IMG/VR virus record: IMGVR_UViG_3300032285_003395
Span: 33,666-97,665 of that record
Reading direction: 5' to 3' (one strand)
Length of the DNA stretch: 64,000 bases
Origin: a virus
Shown here: one piece after another, positions 16,330 to 25,371 of the stretch
How the letters are laid out: every line of letters begins with the position of its first letter
Position numbering within the stretch: position 1 is the first letter of the stretch
Program-made: the position numbers and the translations under genes
The notes under the pieces: model-generated
The model's database searches: none
The model's input: the letters and a program-made list of their open reading frames with translations, nothing else
Told to the model about the DNA's origin: nothing

Positions 16330-16552
16330 GATAATTATTTAATTCATTAAAAATTTGTTGGTATTGCTGTTGTTCTAAATAATCATTGTACAAAGATACA
16401 AAAATTTCATGATTATTTAGTATTAAATTTACATTTTCATTATTATTTTTTTTATCTATAATTATTAATTCAGTTAATATTTTAGAATTATTAATTTCAA
16501 TCTCAGATAATTTATTGATAACCTGAGAATTGTTCTGGATTATTTTTAACAT
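16313..16552 (-). CDS. small Asn-rich coiled-coil-like protein
   Basis: 79 residues, rich in Asn, Ile, Leu and Glu, with heptad-like spacing suggesting a coiled coil. It overlaps both neighbours (17 bases downstream, 41 bases upstream), which supports it being expressed in the same run. Function unknown. Confidence 0.45.
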   Translation of the reverse strand: MLKIIQNNSQVINKLSEIEINNSKILTELIIIDKKNNNENVNLILNNHEIFVSLYNDYLEQQQYQQIFNELNNYHGKNN

Positions 16553-16898
16553 AATATTTATAAATTTCTAAAAAGAATTTCCAATCCATAGAAGCAATAT
16601 CTACTCTACCCATCTTATGTCTTAAAATATAAGGATGTTTATGAATTGGATCATTTTTGGGATAATGTTGTTCTAAAAGTTGTTTACTTTCATCTCTTAA
16701 TACATCCCACTTGGGTCTATTATTTATATAACCCATTTTACATTGTATATTAAGTGGCAAAAAAGCCAAATCAATTTTACAACTATCTAATAAATGAGAA
16801 GCATTTCTTGAAGTTTTAGTTTTAGGAAATACATCTCTAAGGTCTTTTACAGTTAATTGCTCTAATAGGTGACCTTTTCTTCTATATTTATTACTCAT
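16512..16898 (-). CDS. putative PD-(D/E)XK nuclease, Holliday-junction-resolvase-like
   Basis: 128 residues. The N-terminus has RRKGHLLEQLTVKDLRDVFP, then SRNAS, then KIDLAFLPLNIQCKMGY at about residues 42-58. The spacing Asp44 to the QxK triad (Gln53, Lys55) matches restriction-like resolvases in which the E-x-K becomes Q-x-K. Small nucleases of this type resolve branched DNA after replication and recombination, which fits its place next to the polymerase. Alternative: another restriction-like endonuclease. Confidence 0.6.
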   Translation of the reverse strand: MSNKYRRKGHLLEQLTVKDLRDVFPKTKTSRNASHLLDSCKIDLAFLPLNIQCKMGYINNRPKWDVLRDESKQLLEQHYPKNDPIHKHPYILRHKMGRVDIASMDWKFFLEIYKYYVKNNPEQFSGYQ

Positions 16899-16948
16899 TA
16901 TTTAATCATATTTTATATGTTTTAATTAAGAAATATTTTTTACATAAT

Positions 16949-18979
16949 TTATTTTGCTTCATACCAAGAGTTTCCTATATTGGCATCTGCATTCATTTTT
17001 AAAATAGGATTTTTTAAGAAAAAATTACCTCCTTTTCTCATACTATCTTGTACAACATGTTTATAAGTTTCTACTAAAGAATCTTCTACTTCTAACAATA
17101 TTTCATCATGAATTACATTAGCAATTCTAGCTTTCCAATAGTGATTATGTTCTTCTATATAATTAAAAATTAATATAGTAGCAAATTTAGTTTGATGTGC
17201 TGATGTACCTTGAGTAGGAGCATTTAAACAAAGTCTAAAATATTGAGATTTTAAACTAAAATATTCACTTATTTCATGTTTATTATTTAAAAATAAATTA
17301 TATGCTGTAGTATTTTGAATAACATATTCTTCATTTTTTAATTTAGCTTCTTTATTATTTTTATACTCTTGTTTACCTTCTCTATAAATGGTCCAAAAGT
17401 CATTATCAAGTTTAGAAATATAATTATGTAATTTAGTAAATCTATCAAATTTAGGTAATCTTAATTTAAAACCAAGAGCATATTCAATATATCCTAATTC
17501 AATAGATTCTTTTAATTTTTTATTACCATATTCATAAACTCCAGAATGTAATTCTTTAAATAAATTTTCTAATCTCATACCTTCTTCAAGTGGTATACCT
17601 TCATTCATAGCTACAGTATAACCTGTACCACCATAAGTAAAAGCAAACCTAGGTGCTTTGGCAGAGTTTCTTTTATTTTTGTGTTCTTTTTTAATTATAT
17701 CATCAGGTAAATCTTTAATTTCTGGATATAATAATTTAGCAAAAGCACAATGAAGATCTAATCCATCTGTAATAGATTTAATTAATGCTATATCTCCTGT
17801 TAAATCTGCACCAACAACATTTTCTTGACCTTCATAATCACAACAAATCATTTTAAATCCTGGATTAGCAGTAAAACAATCTCTTGTTTCTGAATTAGCT
17901 GGAAAATTTAAAAAGTTTATTTCACCTTTTCTTGATGCAATTCTAGCAGTATCTAATATAGGTTTAAATCTAGTATATATTCTATTATTTTGAATTTTAG
18001 AATAAATACTATCTCCAAAAGTAGTTACATTATGTTCTGTTTCTTTAAAGTTTAACCAAAGTTTTACAAATGGATGTTTACTTTTAGAAATAACAGATTT
18101 TTCTAAACTTTCTTTAATAACATTTTTTTCATTAATTTCAACATTAATACCAAAGTCTTTAAACACTGGTATCATTTGTTGAGGAGAAGATAATAAACAA
18201 GTAATTTTATTTTCAGTAGAAAACAAATTTAATTGCAAATTTCTATATTTAGGTAAATAATTAAAAATATAATCTGTAACTAATTGTTCACATTCTTTAT
18301 ATTTTTTATAATCATTATCCATTTTATTTTTCCATTTTTCTACAGATATAGGTAACCCACATAGTTCCATATAAGTTAATGCTCTTATATGTTGACAATG
18401 TAAATTATAACTTTCTATAGCTTTGTATTCTTCTAATTTTTTTACATAAACTGAATGTAATTCAAGTAATTTATCTACATCATTAAAACAATATTCAATA
18501 ACAGATGATTTACTTAATTTAACATTATAAATGTTAGCTTGTTCTGTTTTATCATAATTAATATTTAATTCTCTTAACATACATTCTTTAAATGAATGTC
18601 TTATAAAAGAATTTCCATTATAATAAATCATAGAAGCTAACATAGTATCTTTTACTTTTTTTAAAAAGTAATTTTTAACAAAAAAGAAAGATAAATCAAA
18701 TGCAGCATTATGAAATACTAAAGTTTTATCTTTTATAAAAGGAATTACTTCTGATAAATAAATAGATTTATTTTCTTTATAAATTTGTAAATCTATAAGA
18801 TAATTATTAAATCCAGTACCTATTTGAATAGAAAATATTTCATCTATTTTTGGATCTAAACCTGTAGTTTCTGTATCCATAGCTATTATATCAGGTAAAA
18901 CCATATCTTCTAATGAACAATAATTATAATTACCAATTTTTGTAAAAAAATCTTTATTTTTGGTTATAATATAATTCAT
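16949..18979 (-). CDS. family A DNA polymerase with 3'-5' exonuclease
   Basis: 676 residues. The N-terminal proofreading domain shows IAMDTETTGLD (about 33-43, ExoI) and HNAAFDLSFF (ExoII region). The polymerase domain has motif A CCDYEGQE (about 378-386), the O-helix motif B around KAPRFAFTYGG (about 438-450) and motif C HDEILLEVED (about 620-630) with the second catalytic Asp. It is the replicative polymerase of the phage, acting with the helicase, primase and SSB encoded downstream. No 5'-3' exonuclease domain is present; the PD-(D/E)XK exonuclease two genes upstream may take a related role. Confidence 0.95.
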   Translation of the reverse strand: MNYIITKNKDFFTKIGNYNYCSLEDMVLPDIIAMDTETTGLDPKIDEIFSIQIGTGFNNYLIDLQIYKENKSIYLSEVIPFIKDKTLVFHNAAFDLSFFFVKNYFLKKVKDTMLASMIYYNGNSFIRHSFKECMLRELNINYDKTEQANIYNVKLSKSSVIEYCFNDVDKLLELHSVYVKKLEEYKAIESYNLHCQHIRALTYMELCGLPISVEKWKNKMDNDYKKYKECEQLVTDYIFNYLPKYRNLQLNLFSTENKITCLLSSPQQMIPVFKDFGINVEINEKNVIKESLEKSVISKSKHPFVKLWLNFKETEHNVTTFGDSIYSKIQNNRIYTRFKPILDTARIASRKGEINFLNFPANSETRDCFTANPGFKMICCDYEGQENVVGADLTGDIALIKSITDGLDLHCAFAKLLYPEIKDLPDDIIKKEHKNKRNSAKAPRFAFTYGGTGYTVAMNEGIPLEEGMRLENLFKELHSGVYEYGNKKLKESIELGYIEYALGFKLRLPKFDRFTKLHNYISKLDNDFWTIYREGKQEYKNNKEAKLKNEEYVIQNTTAYNLFLNNKHEISEYFSLKSQYFRLCLNAPTQGTSAHQTKFATILIFNYIEEHNHYWKARIANVIHDEILLEVEDSLVETYKHVVQDSMRKGGNFFLKNPILKMNADANIGNSWYEAK

Positions 18980-19635
18980 TATGTATATTTTTTTAATAGT
19001 TGAAAATCTTTAAAAGTAATAGGATTAAAATTTTCAGGATCATAAGTTTCTTTATCTATAGATAATTTTAAAAATGGATGAGGAATATTTTTAATATGTA
19101 ATTCAGATTGAATTATTTTATATAAACCTTCTTTTTTAATTAAATTATTTATAAAATTACTTACTATATCAGAAGAATGTAAAGGTTTCATACTTTTATA
19201 CAATCCTTTTAATAATAAATTTACATGAATATTAAATATTTCATTATCTGGTTTTATTGCAAATACATGATGTAAATCATTTTCATAATAATCTAATGTT
19301 TGTGGTATTTCTTCTAATACTTCTAATATAGTTACATTGTTCTTATTAAAATTAACATTAGGTAAATACTTAACATCTTTTTTAAATACTAAATAAATAA
19401 CATCACTTGCATAATTATATTCAACTTCTTTATTAAATAAATAAGAATTAATTAAATTTTCATTATGCAAGTATGTTAAAGTGGATAAATTGTTAGAAAT
19501 ATTTTTAAAAATATTTATATGATTTAACAAAAACAAAGAAGTTTGAGTTATCTTTAAATCTTCTAATTCTTTAAAAAAATATGTCTGATGTGGATTCTTC
19601 AAGGTCATTCCAATCATTTTTAATGTATTTTTCAA
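18979..19635 (-). CDS. uncharacterised protein between exonuclease and polymerase
   Basis: 218 residues from the first ATG, but ATGs at 19617 and 19608 are equally possible. All of these overlap the end of the exonuclease gene, so part of its coding region is read in two frames. The protein is rich in Asn, Leu and Ile, with no motif that I recognise. Its last base is the first base of the polymerase gene, suggesting coupled translation with it. Confidence 0.5.
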   Translation of the reverse strand: MKNTLKMIGMTLKNPHQTYFFKELEDLKITQTSLFLLNHINIFKNISNNLSTLTYLHNENLINSYLFNKEVEYNYASDVIYLVFKKDVKYLPNVNFNKNNVTILEVLEEIPQTLDYYENDLHHVFAIKPDNEIFNIHVNLLLKGLYKSMKPLHSSDIVSNFINNLIKKEGLYKIIQSELHIKNIPHPFLKLSIDKETYDPENFNPITFKDFQLLKKYT

Positions 19636-20446
19636 TTAAATCTAATGCATCGTCTATTAATACTTTACCTTGAATTTCATCTTTATATGATAGAGGATAT
19701 ATTAGTGGTTCATCTATTTTTACAGAGTTACAAACTACCCAATGAAATGGGCGTAAAGTATAATCACCATAACCATTCTTTTCCATAAAATCTTCTATTC
19801 CCATTAAATATAACTTACCTTGTAAATGATAATAATATTTTTTAACTGACTCAGGAAATTGTGGAGGATAACTGCTAGATTTTAAATCTGTTACAATTAT
19901 TTCTTTATTTGCTTTATCAATTTTTAAATAATCTAATTTAACTAAAAAATTAAAATCTCTATATTTAAATTCCCATTTAAATTGTGCTTCACCTTCAGAA
20001 AATAAAAAATTAACTTTTTCATCTTTCTTTAAGTAAGTACCTATTTCTTTTCCTAAATCAAAATTATCTTTTAATATTTTATTTTTAGGATCTTTAAAAT
20101 AGCTAATATAATCTGGATAACTTAATACAGTATTTAATATTTTTTCATAATTCTTAGATTTTACATTTAATGAAGTAGCAGCTTCTTCAACTGATTCTAA
20201 ATTAAATTCTTTTTGATTGTTAATAATAAATTCTATAATAAATTTTATTTGTGGTTTAGGAAGCTCAATATCTAATATTTCTTCCGTAAACTCTTCATTA
20301 AATACTACTTTATCAATTACAGTTCCTTTTTCCAAAAAAGAAGATTTTTTATAAACTGGGTTTAAAAAAGAATCTTTACCTTCTTTTAATAATCTACTCA
20401 AGGAACTGTAACTTAATCTTAGTGTTTCTTTATTAGGTGTTTGCAT
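19571..20446 (-). CDS. RecB/Cas4-like PD-(D/E)XK exonuclease
   Basis: 291 residues from the ATG at 20446; the frame also extends to an upstream TTG, which would lie inside a promoter box and is less likely. The PD-(D/E)XK signature is clear: KGTVIDKVVF (about 40-49), VKLDYLKID (Asp near 170), IIVTDLKSSS (Asp and Lys near 183-185) and the YHLQGKLYLMG helix with the Q-x-x-x-Y motif of RecB-family nucleases. It would digest DNA ends during recombination or host DNA breakdown. It begins inside the last codons of the amidoligase gene. Confidence 0.8.
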   Translation of the reverse strand: MQTPNKETLRLSYSSLSRLLKEGKDSFLNPVYKKSSFLEKGTVIDKVVFNEEFTEEILDIELPKPQIKFIIEFIINNQKEFNLESVEEAATSLNVKSKNYEKILNTVLSYPDYISYFKDPKNKILKDNFDLGKEIGTYLKKDEKVNFLFSEGEAQFKWEFKYRDFNFLVKLDYLKIDKANKEIIVTDLKSSSYPPQFPESVKKYYYHLQGKLYLMGIEDFMEKNGYGDYTLRPFHWVVCNSVKIDEPLIYPLSYKDEIQGKVLIDDALDLIEKYIKNDWNDLEESTSDIFF

Positions 20447-21887
20447 AATGATTATTTGTATAAGATGCAAAAGTACTCAATTTATCTGTAAAAAACAAAT
20501 TTTTTCTATTATTATAATAATAAATTAATTCTTTTTTAACTTCATCTTTAAAATAATAATTAATTACATCCATAACAGTAAATACATGTCCTTCTAAGCA
20601 TTCTTTTATGTGATCTTGCACAAACTCAAAGATAGCAATAGAAAGTAAAATTTGATTAATAACTCTGTTAGAGTTAAAAGTATTTTCATGAATTCTAAAT
20701 TCTATAGTATTTCTACTAGAAAATAATAAATTCATAAAATTAAATACATAATACCTGTTTACTCTATCCCATTTATTTTTTAAAGGATGTTTCTTATTCT
20801 TTTTGTTAAAGTTTTTACAAGAAGCAATTCCATCTGTTAAAAATAAAAATATATTTTTGTTATTATAATTAACAAGATATTCAAATTCTTTTTTATCTAT
20901 CTTATTAAATGATATATTTTTACATAAAGGAGGTAAAGGTTTAGTATAATGTTTTCTTTTATTTAATACATTTTCTTTTTTATAATAAGGAAAATAACTA
21001 AAATAATCATGTTGAAAATAATATAAAAAATTATACAATGCATTGATAAAAACTTTATCATTTCTAATATTACCAATATGAACATGCAAACTACAGTTTA
21101 TATCAGTATTAACATTATTAGCATTTAAATTCATAAATTTTTTAATACTCTCAATACCTTTTAATCCTGACATAGGTACAGAAACATACTCTGCATTATC
21201 AATAGAACCATCTCTACAAATAGAAAATCCATATTTTTTTAAACTATGACGATATACAGAACCTTCAGAAGTTTCTAACTCTATACCAAAAGTATAATTT
21301 TTTAAATATTTTTTATATTTATAAGTAGTTTTTTCTATTTCAATATTAGATTTATTATATAAAAGAACAGATTCTTGATAATCTGAATTATCTTCTATAT
21401 TATAAGCTCTATGAGTTGCAATAGAAGATGAAGTTTCTTCTTTTATTTGTTCAATAAAACTTTCTTGATCTGTAATATTTCCAATATAATAAAATTTAGA
21501 ATTAGCTTTATTAAAAATAAAATCTGAATCATATAAAATTTCTTTAACATCTTTTATATAAACTATAGCTGTATCATATTGAAAAATTTTACCCTTATTA
21601 ATAAAAACAAGATCTTTGGTACATTTAAAATAAATTTGTTCCATCTTAGTAGGATCTTTAAGAAAGAATCCTAGTGTAAATGTTTTATTATTTTTATCAT
21701 AAGAAATTACACCAAAATCAAAACTATTATCTCTAATTAATTTACTAAAATGATAATGTTTATTTAAATCTTCTATAAAATATACATCAGGATGATTTAT
21801 ATGATAATAATTTTTTCTATAAATAATACATTCTTTTCTAGGTACTTCGTTACCAAGAATGTCAATAACTTTTTTATAAGTTTTCAT
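20433..21887 (-). CDS. amidoligase (Amidoligase_2-like, COOH-NH2 ligase)
   Basis: 484 residues. The C-terminal two thirds carry the family signatures: GIELETSEGS (about 198-207), DGSIDNAEYVSVPMSG (about 226-241), CSLHVHIG (about 268-275) and TIEFRIHENTFN (about 398-409). These Glu, His and Arg positions form the ATP- and metal-binding site in the glutamine-synthetase-like fold, which activates a carboxylate and joins it to an amine. The first 190 residues are an extra, unrecognised domain. It sits with a glutamine amidotransferase, a gamma-glutamyl cyclotransferase-like protein, an ATP-grasp ligase and a second amidoligase, so it is probably one enzyme of a peptide-bond-forming pathway. The substrate is not evident. 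Confidence 0.85.
   Translation of the reverse strand: MKTYKKVIDILGNEVPRKECIIYRKNYYHINHPDVYFIEDLNKHYHFSKLIRDNSFDFGVISYDKNNKTFTLGFFLKDPTKMEQIYFKCTKDLVFINKGKIFQYDTAIVYIKDVKEILYDSDFIFNKANSKFYYIGNITDQESFIEQIKEETSSSIATHRAYNIEDNSDYQESVLLYNKSNIEIEKTTYKYKKYLKNYTFGIELETSEGSVYRHSLKKYGFSICRDGSIDNAEYVSVPMSGLKGIESIKKFMNLNANNVNTDINCSLHVHIGNIRNDKVFINALYNFLYYFQHDYFSYFPYYKKENVLNKRKHYTKPLPPLCKNISFNKIDKKEFEYLVNYNNKNIFLFLTDGIASCKNFNKKNKKHPLKNKWDRVNRYYVFNFMNLLFSSRNTIEFRIHENTFNSNRVINQILLSIAIFEFVQDHIKECLEGHVFTVMDVINYYFKDEVKKELIYYYNNRKNLFFTDKLSTFASYTNNHYANT
20468..20475 (-). promoter_or_regulatory. promoter -7 box (TACTTTTG) inside the amidoligase 3' end
   Basis: Minus strand TACTTTTG then CATC, an exact TAnnTTTG match 22 bases before the exonuclease ATG. 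It would start the replication transcript (exonuclease to dUTPase) separately from the amidoligase cassette. Confidence 0.55.
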
Positions 21888-21897
21888 AATTTTATTT

Positions 21898-23598
21898 TTA
21901 ATAACCTCTTAAATATTCTTGTTCATTAAAATTATAACTTGAAAATTCGTCTTCATCTTCATCTTCAACAGGTTCATTGTGAGCAATATAAAATTCTAAT
22001 ACATGATTATTAATAGCTTCACAAAAAGAACCATATTCTTTAACCATATCATTCCAATAAACATTAAATAATACAGTAGAAAATTCTGTAAATTTAGAGT
22101 TAGCAACAACAGATGAAGTATCTATCATTAGATCAAACATTTCTAGTTTATATAAAGGATTTTGTTCTATAAAGTTTAATATAGTTTGTTTAGAAAGATT
22201 AGGTTGTAAAATAAATTTTAATAAATGATAACTAAAGAAATATTGTTCACAATAAAATTTTTCTATTACTTCTTTTTCATCTAAGAAATCTGTATCAATT
22301 TCTAAACTAGATTTACTAGGAATAGATAATAACATATTATTTCTATTACTATCTATTTCTTCTATTTTTACAATATTAAAACTTTCAAAAAACAAATGTT
22401 TGTTAATAAATATTTTAGGTAATGGAAAATAAACATTACTTTTTTTATTAATAGGTTTATACCAAGTGCTATTATATTTTATAGGAACCATACTAATACT
22501 TTCCAAATCATGGTTTGGAACTTCATAACTTAAAATATTATTAATATTAAATTCAAGATTTTTACTTAAAATTTTTGCTCTTATTAATTCTAAATTTACC
22601 CAAATACCTTTATTAAAAACATAAATATATTCTTCATCTAATATACTATCTAATGGTTTATTTATTAAATTAAATATAGTATTATCTTTATTAGATCTAT
22701 ATACACCATGTAATAATTTATTTTTAGATTTAGTTTTAAATAAACCTTTTTCAAATAAAATTTTAAATTTATCAGATTGATGTTCATCAAAACTATTTGT
22801 AGTATTAGAAAATAAATTATAATTACTATGTGTATAAAAAGAAGATTTACTAACAAAAACTTCATCTTGAAAACATTCAGTTCTATCTATTTCAACAGTA
22901 CTTATAACTTTATTATTTTTAAATTCAAAAATACAATTAGTATTAATATCAAATATATTTTTATTTTCTTCTGAAGTACAAATAAAATTTAAACCTTTTT
23001 TAACAGAAGATAAATATAAACCTTCATTAAGATAAACACCAAATAAAGGTCTTTCTTCAGTTAAAATGTTATTATTAGTTTTAGATTCACCTTTAAATAC
23101 TTTAAGAGTTTGACCTCCATTATCAGTCCATACTAAAGTTGCTTTACCTCTATATTCTTTTAAAACATCATAACCATATTTATAAATAATATTAGCTAAT
23201 AAAAAAGAATCTACTTTATCATTTGTATCAATATCTATAGGATATTTTTTAACTAAATCTTCTATATTATAAATAGTACCATTATGACAAAATACAAAGT
23301 TATCATCAATAATAAAAGGATGCAAATTTTCATCTGTTTTACTTCCTTTAGTAGCATATCTAGTATGGCTAATTACACAAGTAGCTTTAGTTGTTTTTTT
23401 AGTAAAGTGAAGGTTTGTATACAATTCTGAAAAATTAGCTTTAGTAGCATCTTTATAAGAATAATTACTTGGGGCAGGGTTAGCCCAAATGCCAACCCCA
23501 TGTCCTCCTCTAGAATCATTTGCAATACTTGCTAACTTTAACTTTAATATATTTGGATTTTTATAGTTATTGCCTATAAATGCAGTTATTCCACACAT
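21898..23598 (-). CDS. class II glutamine amidotransferase domain protein
   Basis: 566 residues. It begins MCGITAFIG, so Cys2 becomes the N-terminal nucleophile after Met removal. Further class II amidotransferase signatures follow: GGHGVGIW (about 31-38), SHTRYATKGS (about 78-87) and FCHNGTIYN (about 103-111). The N-terminal 230 residues would release ammonia from glutamine. The C-terminal 330 residues do not show the PP-loop of asparagine synthetase (no SGGxDS) and are unrecognised; the tail is acidic (EPVEDEDEDEF). Ten bases separate it from the amidoligase, suggesting it delivers ammonia or acts on amide substrates in that pathway. Confidence 0.85.
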   Translation of the reverse strand: MCGITAFIGNNYKNPNILKLKLASIANDSRGGHGVGIWANPAPSNYSYKDATKANFSELYTNLHFTKKTTKATCVISHTRYATKGSKTDENLHPFIIDDNFVFCHNGTIYNIEDLVKKYPIDIDTNDKVDSFLLANIIYKYGYDVLKEYRGKATLVWTDNGGQTLKVFKGESKTNNNILTEERPLFGVYLNEGLYLSSVKKGLNFICTSEENKNIFDINTNCIFEFKNNKVISTVEIDRTECFQDEVFVSKSSFYTHSNYNLFSNTTNSFDEHQSDKFKILFEKGLFKTKSKNKLLHGVYRSNKDNTIFNLINKPLDSILDEEYIYVFNKGIWVNLELIRAKILSKNLEFNINNILSYEVPNHDLESISMVPIKYNSTWYKPINKKSNVYFPLPKIFINKHLFFESFNIVKIEEIDSNRNNMLLSIPSKSSLEIDTDFLDEKEVIEKFYCEQYFFSYHLLKFILQPNLSKQTILNFIEQNPLYKLEMFDLMIDTSSVVANSKFTEFSTVLFNVYWNDMVKEYGSFCEAINNHVLEFYIAHNEPVEDEDEDEFSSYNFNEQEYLRGY

Positions 23599-23609
23599 AT
23601 ATTTTTTAT

Positions 23610-23999
23610 TTAGTTGTTAGTAATAGGTCTATAATCATTATAATCACCAGATGTAATAATTGTAGAACCTGAGTTTTCCATAAAATAAAGCCAAGCTTTT
23701 ATTACTTGACCCTTTAATTCAACATTAATTTCTTCTCTACAATACCATTCAGGATGTCCTTCTAGTCTATCTACTGATGGCAAATGTAAGTCTCTGTTAA
23801 TTTCCCAAACATCTACAACAATTTGTGTATCTGGAGTTTTATTAACAAAAGGAATACCACTAGCTCTCATTTGATATTTATCTACAGTTTTACCTGTACC
23901 TAACCATTTAGTCTGACCAGGAATATCTACAAGTCTAGAATTACCATAACCTTTACGTAAAGTGCCATAGCTTGCAATTAAAATATTATTTTTTATCAT
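23610..23999 (-). CDS. gamma-glutamylcyclotransferase / AIG2-like protein
   Basis: 129 residues from the ATG at 23999; a GTG two codons earlier is possible. The fold signature is present: IASYGTLRKG near the N-terminus (the Y-G-S/T-L substrate loop) and DRLEGHPEWY, where the Glu is the catalytic general base of the family. These enzymes release or transfer gamma-glutamyl groups as 5-oxoproline. In an amidoligase cassette it could trim or edit gamma-linked glutamate products. Confidence 0.85.
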   Translation of the reverse strand: MIKNNILIASYGTLRKGYGNSRLVDIPGQTKWLGTGKTVDKYQMRASGIPFVNKTPDTQIVVDVWEINRDLHLPSVDRLEGHPEWYCREEINVELKGQVIKAWLYFMENSGSTIITSGDYNDYRPITNN

Positions 24000-24114
24000 C
24001 TTCACTTAATGTTTTTAAATCTTTAATAATTTCTTTTATTTCATGTATTTCAAAAGAACCTAGCCTATCAGACCATAATAATAATTCTGTTAATCTTTTA
24101 ATTATCTCTATCAT
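23986..24114 (-). CDS. possible 42-residue helical protein
   Basis: A 42-codon open frame from ATG at 24114 to TAA at 23988-23986, reading MIEIIKRLTELLLW and ending TLSEDDKK, an amphipathic helix with an acidic tail. It fills the otherwise empty 98 bases between the ATP-grasp stop and the cyclotransferase start, overlapping each by 14-17 bases, the same packing as other genes here. It is short, so it may be chance. Confidence 0.4.
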   Translation of the reverse strand: MIEIIKRLTELLLWSDRLGSFEIHEIKEIIKDLKTLSEDDKK

Positions 24115-25048
24115 TTTGATTAATTATATTAATGTCTGAATCTAATTGAAAGTTTTTCCAAGCTAATGATTTAGAATTTTTAAATTTTTTAAAATCCCAA
24201 TGTTCTAACTTACTTGTTTTAGTATGTCTATGAATATAATCAAATAGTTTAGCATATCTTTGAACAGTATAATCATTAGATATTAAAGTTGGACTAGAAT
24301 TAATTTCTAATACATAATATTTATCTTCAAATCTAATAATATCTACTGCACCAAAATCAGCTCCAACTGCTTCCATTGCTTTTAAAGCTGTTATACACAT
24401 ATCATAATTATATTCAGACCAAGGAATATAAATAAATGGATCTCCATTTAAAGATCTATTCCAAGCTTTTTGACTAGGATTACTAGGCTTTGGTTTTTCT
24501 AATACAGAAATTACTTTACCTAAACCACAATGTACTCTAAACTCTGCATCTTTTTCTAAATAAGGTGCAAAATAAAAATTAGTCATTTCATTTAAATCTA
24601 AAAAATGATTTAATTCATTACTATTATTTAGTACAATAAAATTTCTACCTTTTGCGTGTTGCAAAGGTCTACAAATTATAGGATATTCTAAATTAGAATC
24701 TTCAGAAATTTTTTCATAGGTATAATAGGGAGTTAATATATTATTATTTTTTAATATTTGTCTAGTTAATCCTTTGTTATTAATTTTTTCTAGAGCTTTA
24801 ATATTATTATAAACAATACTATTATTATTAACTGGTAAAGGTATTCTATTACCCCATCTAATAATTACATTTTCATTAAAAGGAGCATTAATAGATTTTT
24901 TAATAAAATAATCAGAAACATTATAATTAAATGATCTAAACCATTCTTTATTTTTAATTTTTCTTCTGATTCTTAATTCACAATTAAATTTCATGTGTTG
25001 ATAGACAGCTTTCATTGAAGGTCTACCATCTTTACCTACTAGTATCAT
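24098..25048 (-). CDS. ATP-grasp ligase, RimK-like
   Basis: 316 residues. The central ATP-grasp fold shows PIICRPLQHAKGRNFIVL (about 128-145, lysine and glycine-rich loop), a YFAPYLEKDAEFRVHC strand pair (about 165-180) and the metal-binding end VGADFGAVDIIRFEDKYYVLEINSSPTL, with Asp, Glu and Asn ligands (about 240-268, shown here in part). RimK-type enzymes ligate amino acids, often glutamate, to a carboxyl group of a peptide or protein. The first residue of this gene overlaps the stop of the 108-residue gene (ATGA). With two amidoligases nearby it would supply a second kind of peptide-bond chemistry in the same cassette. Confidence 0.85.
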   Translation of the reverse strand: MILVGKDGRPSMKAVYQHMKFNCELRIRRKIKNKEWFRSFNYNVSDYFIKKSINAPFNENVIIRWGNRIPLPVNNNSIVYNNIKALEKINNKGLTRQILKNNNILTPYYTYEKISEDSNLEYPIICRPLQHAKGRNFIVLNNSNELNHFLDLNEMTNFYFAPYLEKDAEFRVHCGLGKVISVLEKPKPSNPSQKAWNRSLNGDPFIYIPWSEYNYDMCITALKAMEAVGADFGAVDIIRFEDKYYVLEINSSPTLISNDYTVQRYAKLFDYIHRHTKTSKLEHWDFKKFKNSKSLAWKNFQLDSDINIINQNDRDN

Positions 25049-25371
25049 ATTTTTTTAGGATTTTTTAAGTTATGTAATTTTAAAACATACATATCTAATG
25101 TTTGTTTTTTGCCATCTATGTTAGAAACTTCTCTTCTATTAAATTCTAGTGTTTTTCTAAAACCTAGTTTTTTAAGATTTCTTCTTAAAGTAATTTCTTC
25201 TTTTTTGACTATACATTGAATAGTAGTTTCACCTCTTCCATAACCATGCCAATTAATTTGATCTAGTTGATTATATTTTTTTAAAAGTTTTTTATACATT
25301 ATATCAACGTTATCATAATTTTTAGCTTGTAAAAATAATAATGCACAACAAGGTGTTCTCTTTATGGTCAT
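25045..25371 (-). CDS. unknown protein in the amidoligase cassette
   Basis: 108 residues, basic, starting MTIKRTPCCALLFLQA. A central WHGYGRGETTIQCIV strand region is followed by a LRRNLKKLGFRKTLEF helix and strand. It has four-base ATGA-type overlaps on both sides, with the ATP-grasp gene downstream and the second amidoligase upstream, so it is surely part of the same translation unit. It has no recognised domain. It could be a carrier, a modified substrate or a binding partner of the ligases; the sequence does not decide. Confidence 0.55.
   Translation of the reverse strand: MTIKRTPCCALLFLQAKNYDNVDIMYKKLLKKYNQLDQINWHGYGRGETTIQCIVKKEEITLRRNLKKLGFRKTLEFNRREVSNIDGKKQTLDMYVLKLHNLKNPKKI

Noticed and set aside
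20446-20470. Upstream TTG start for the exonuclease
   Set aside because: It would lie within the TACTTTTG promoter box; the ATG at 20446 is in the normal position.
21898-23598. Complete asparagine synthetase
   Set aside because: The N-terminal glutaminase domain is clear, but the SGGxDS pyrophosphatase loop of the synthetase half is not present.
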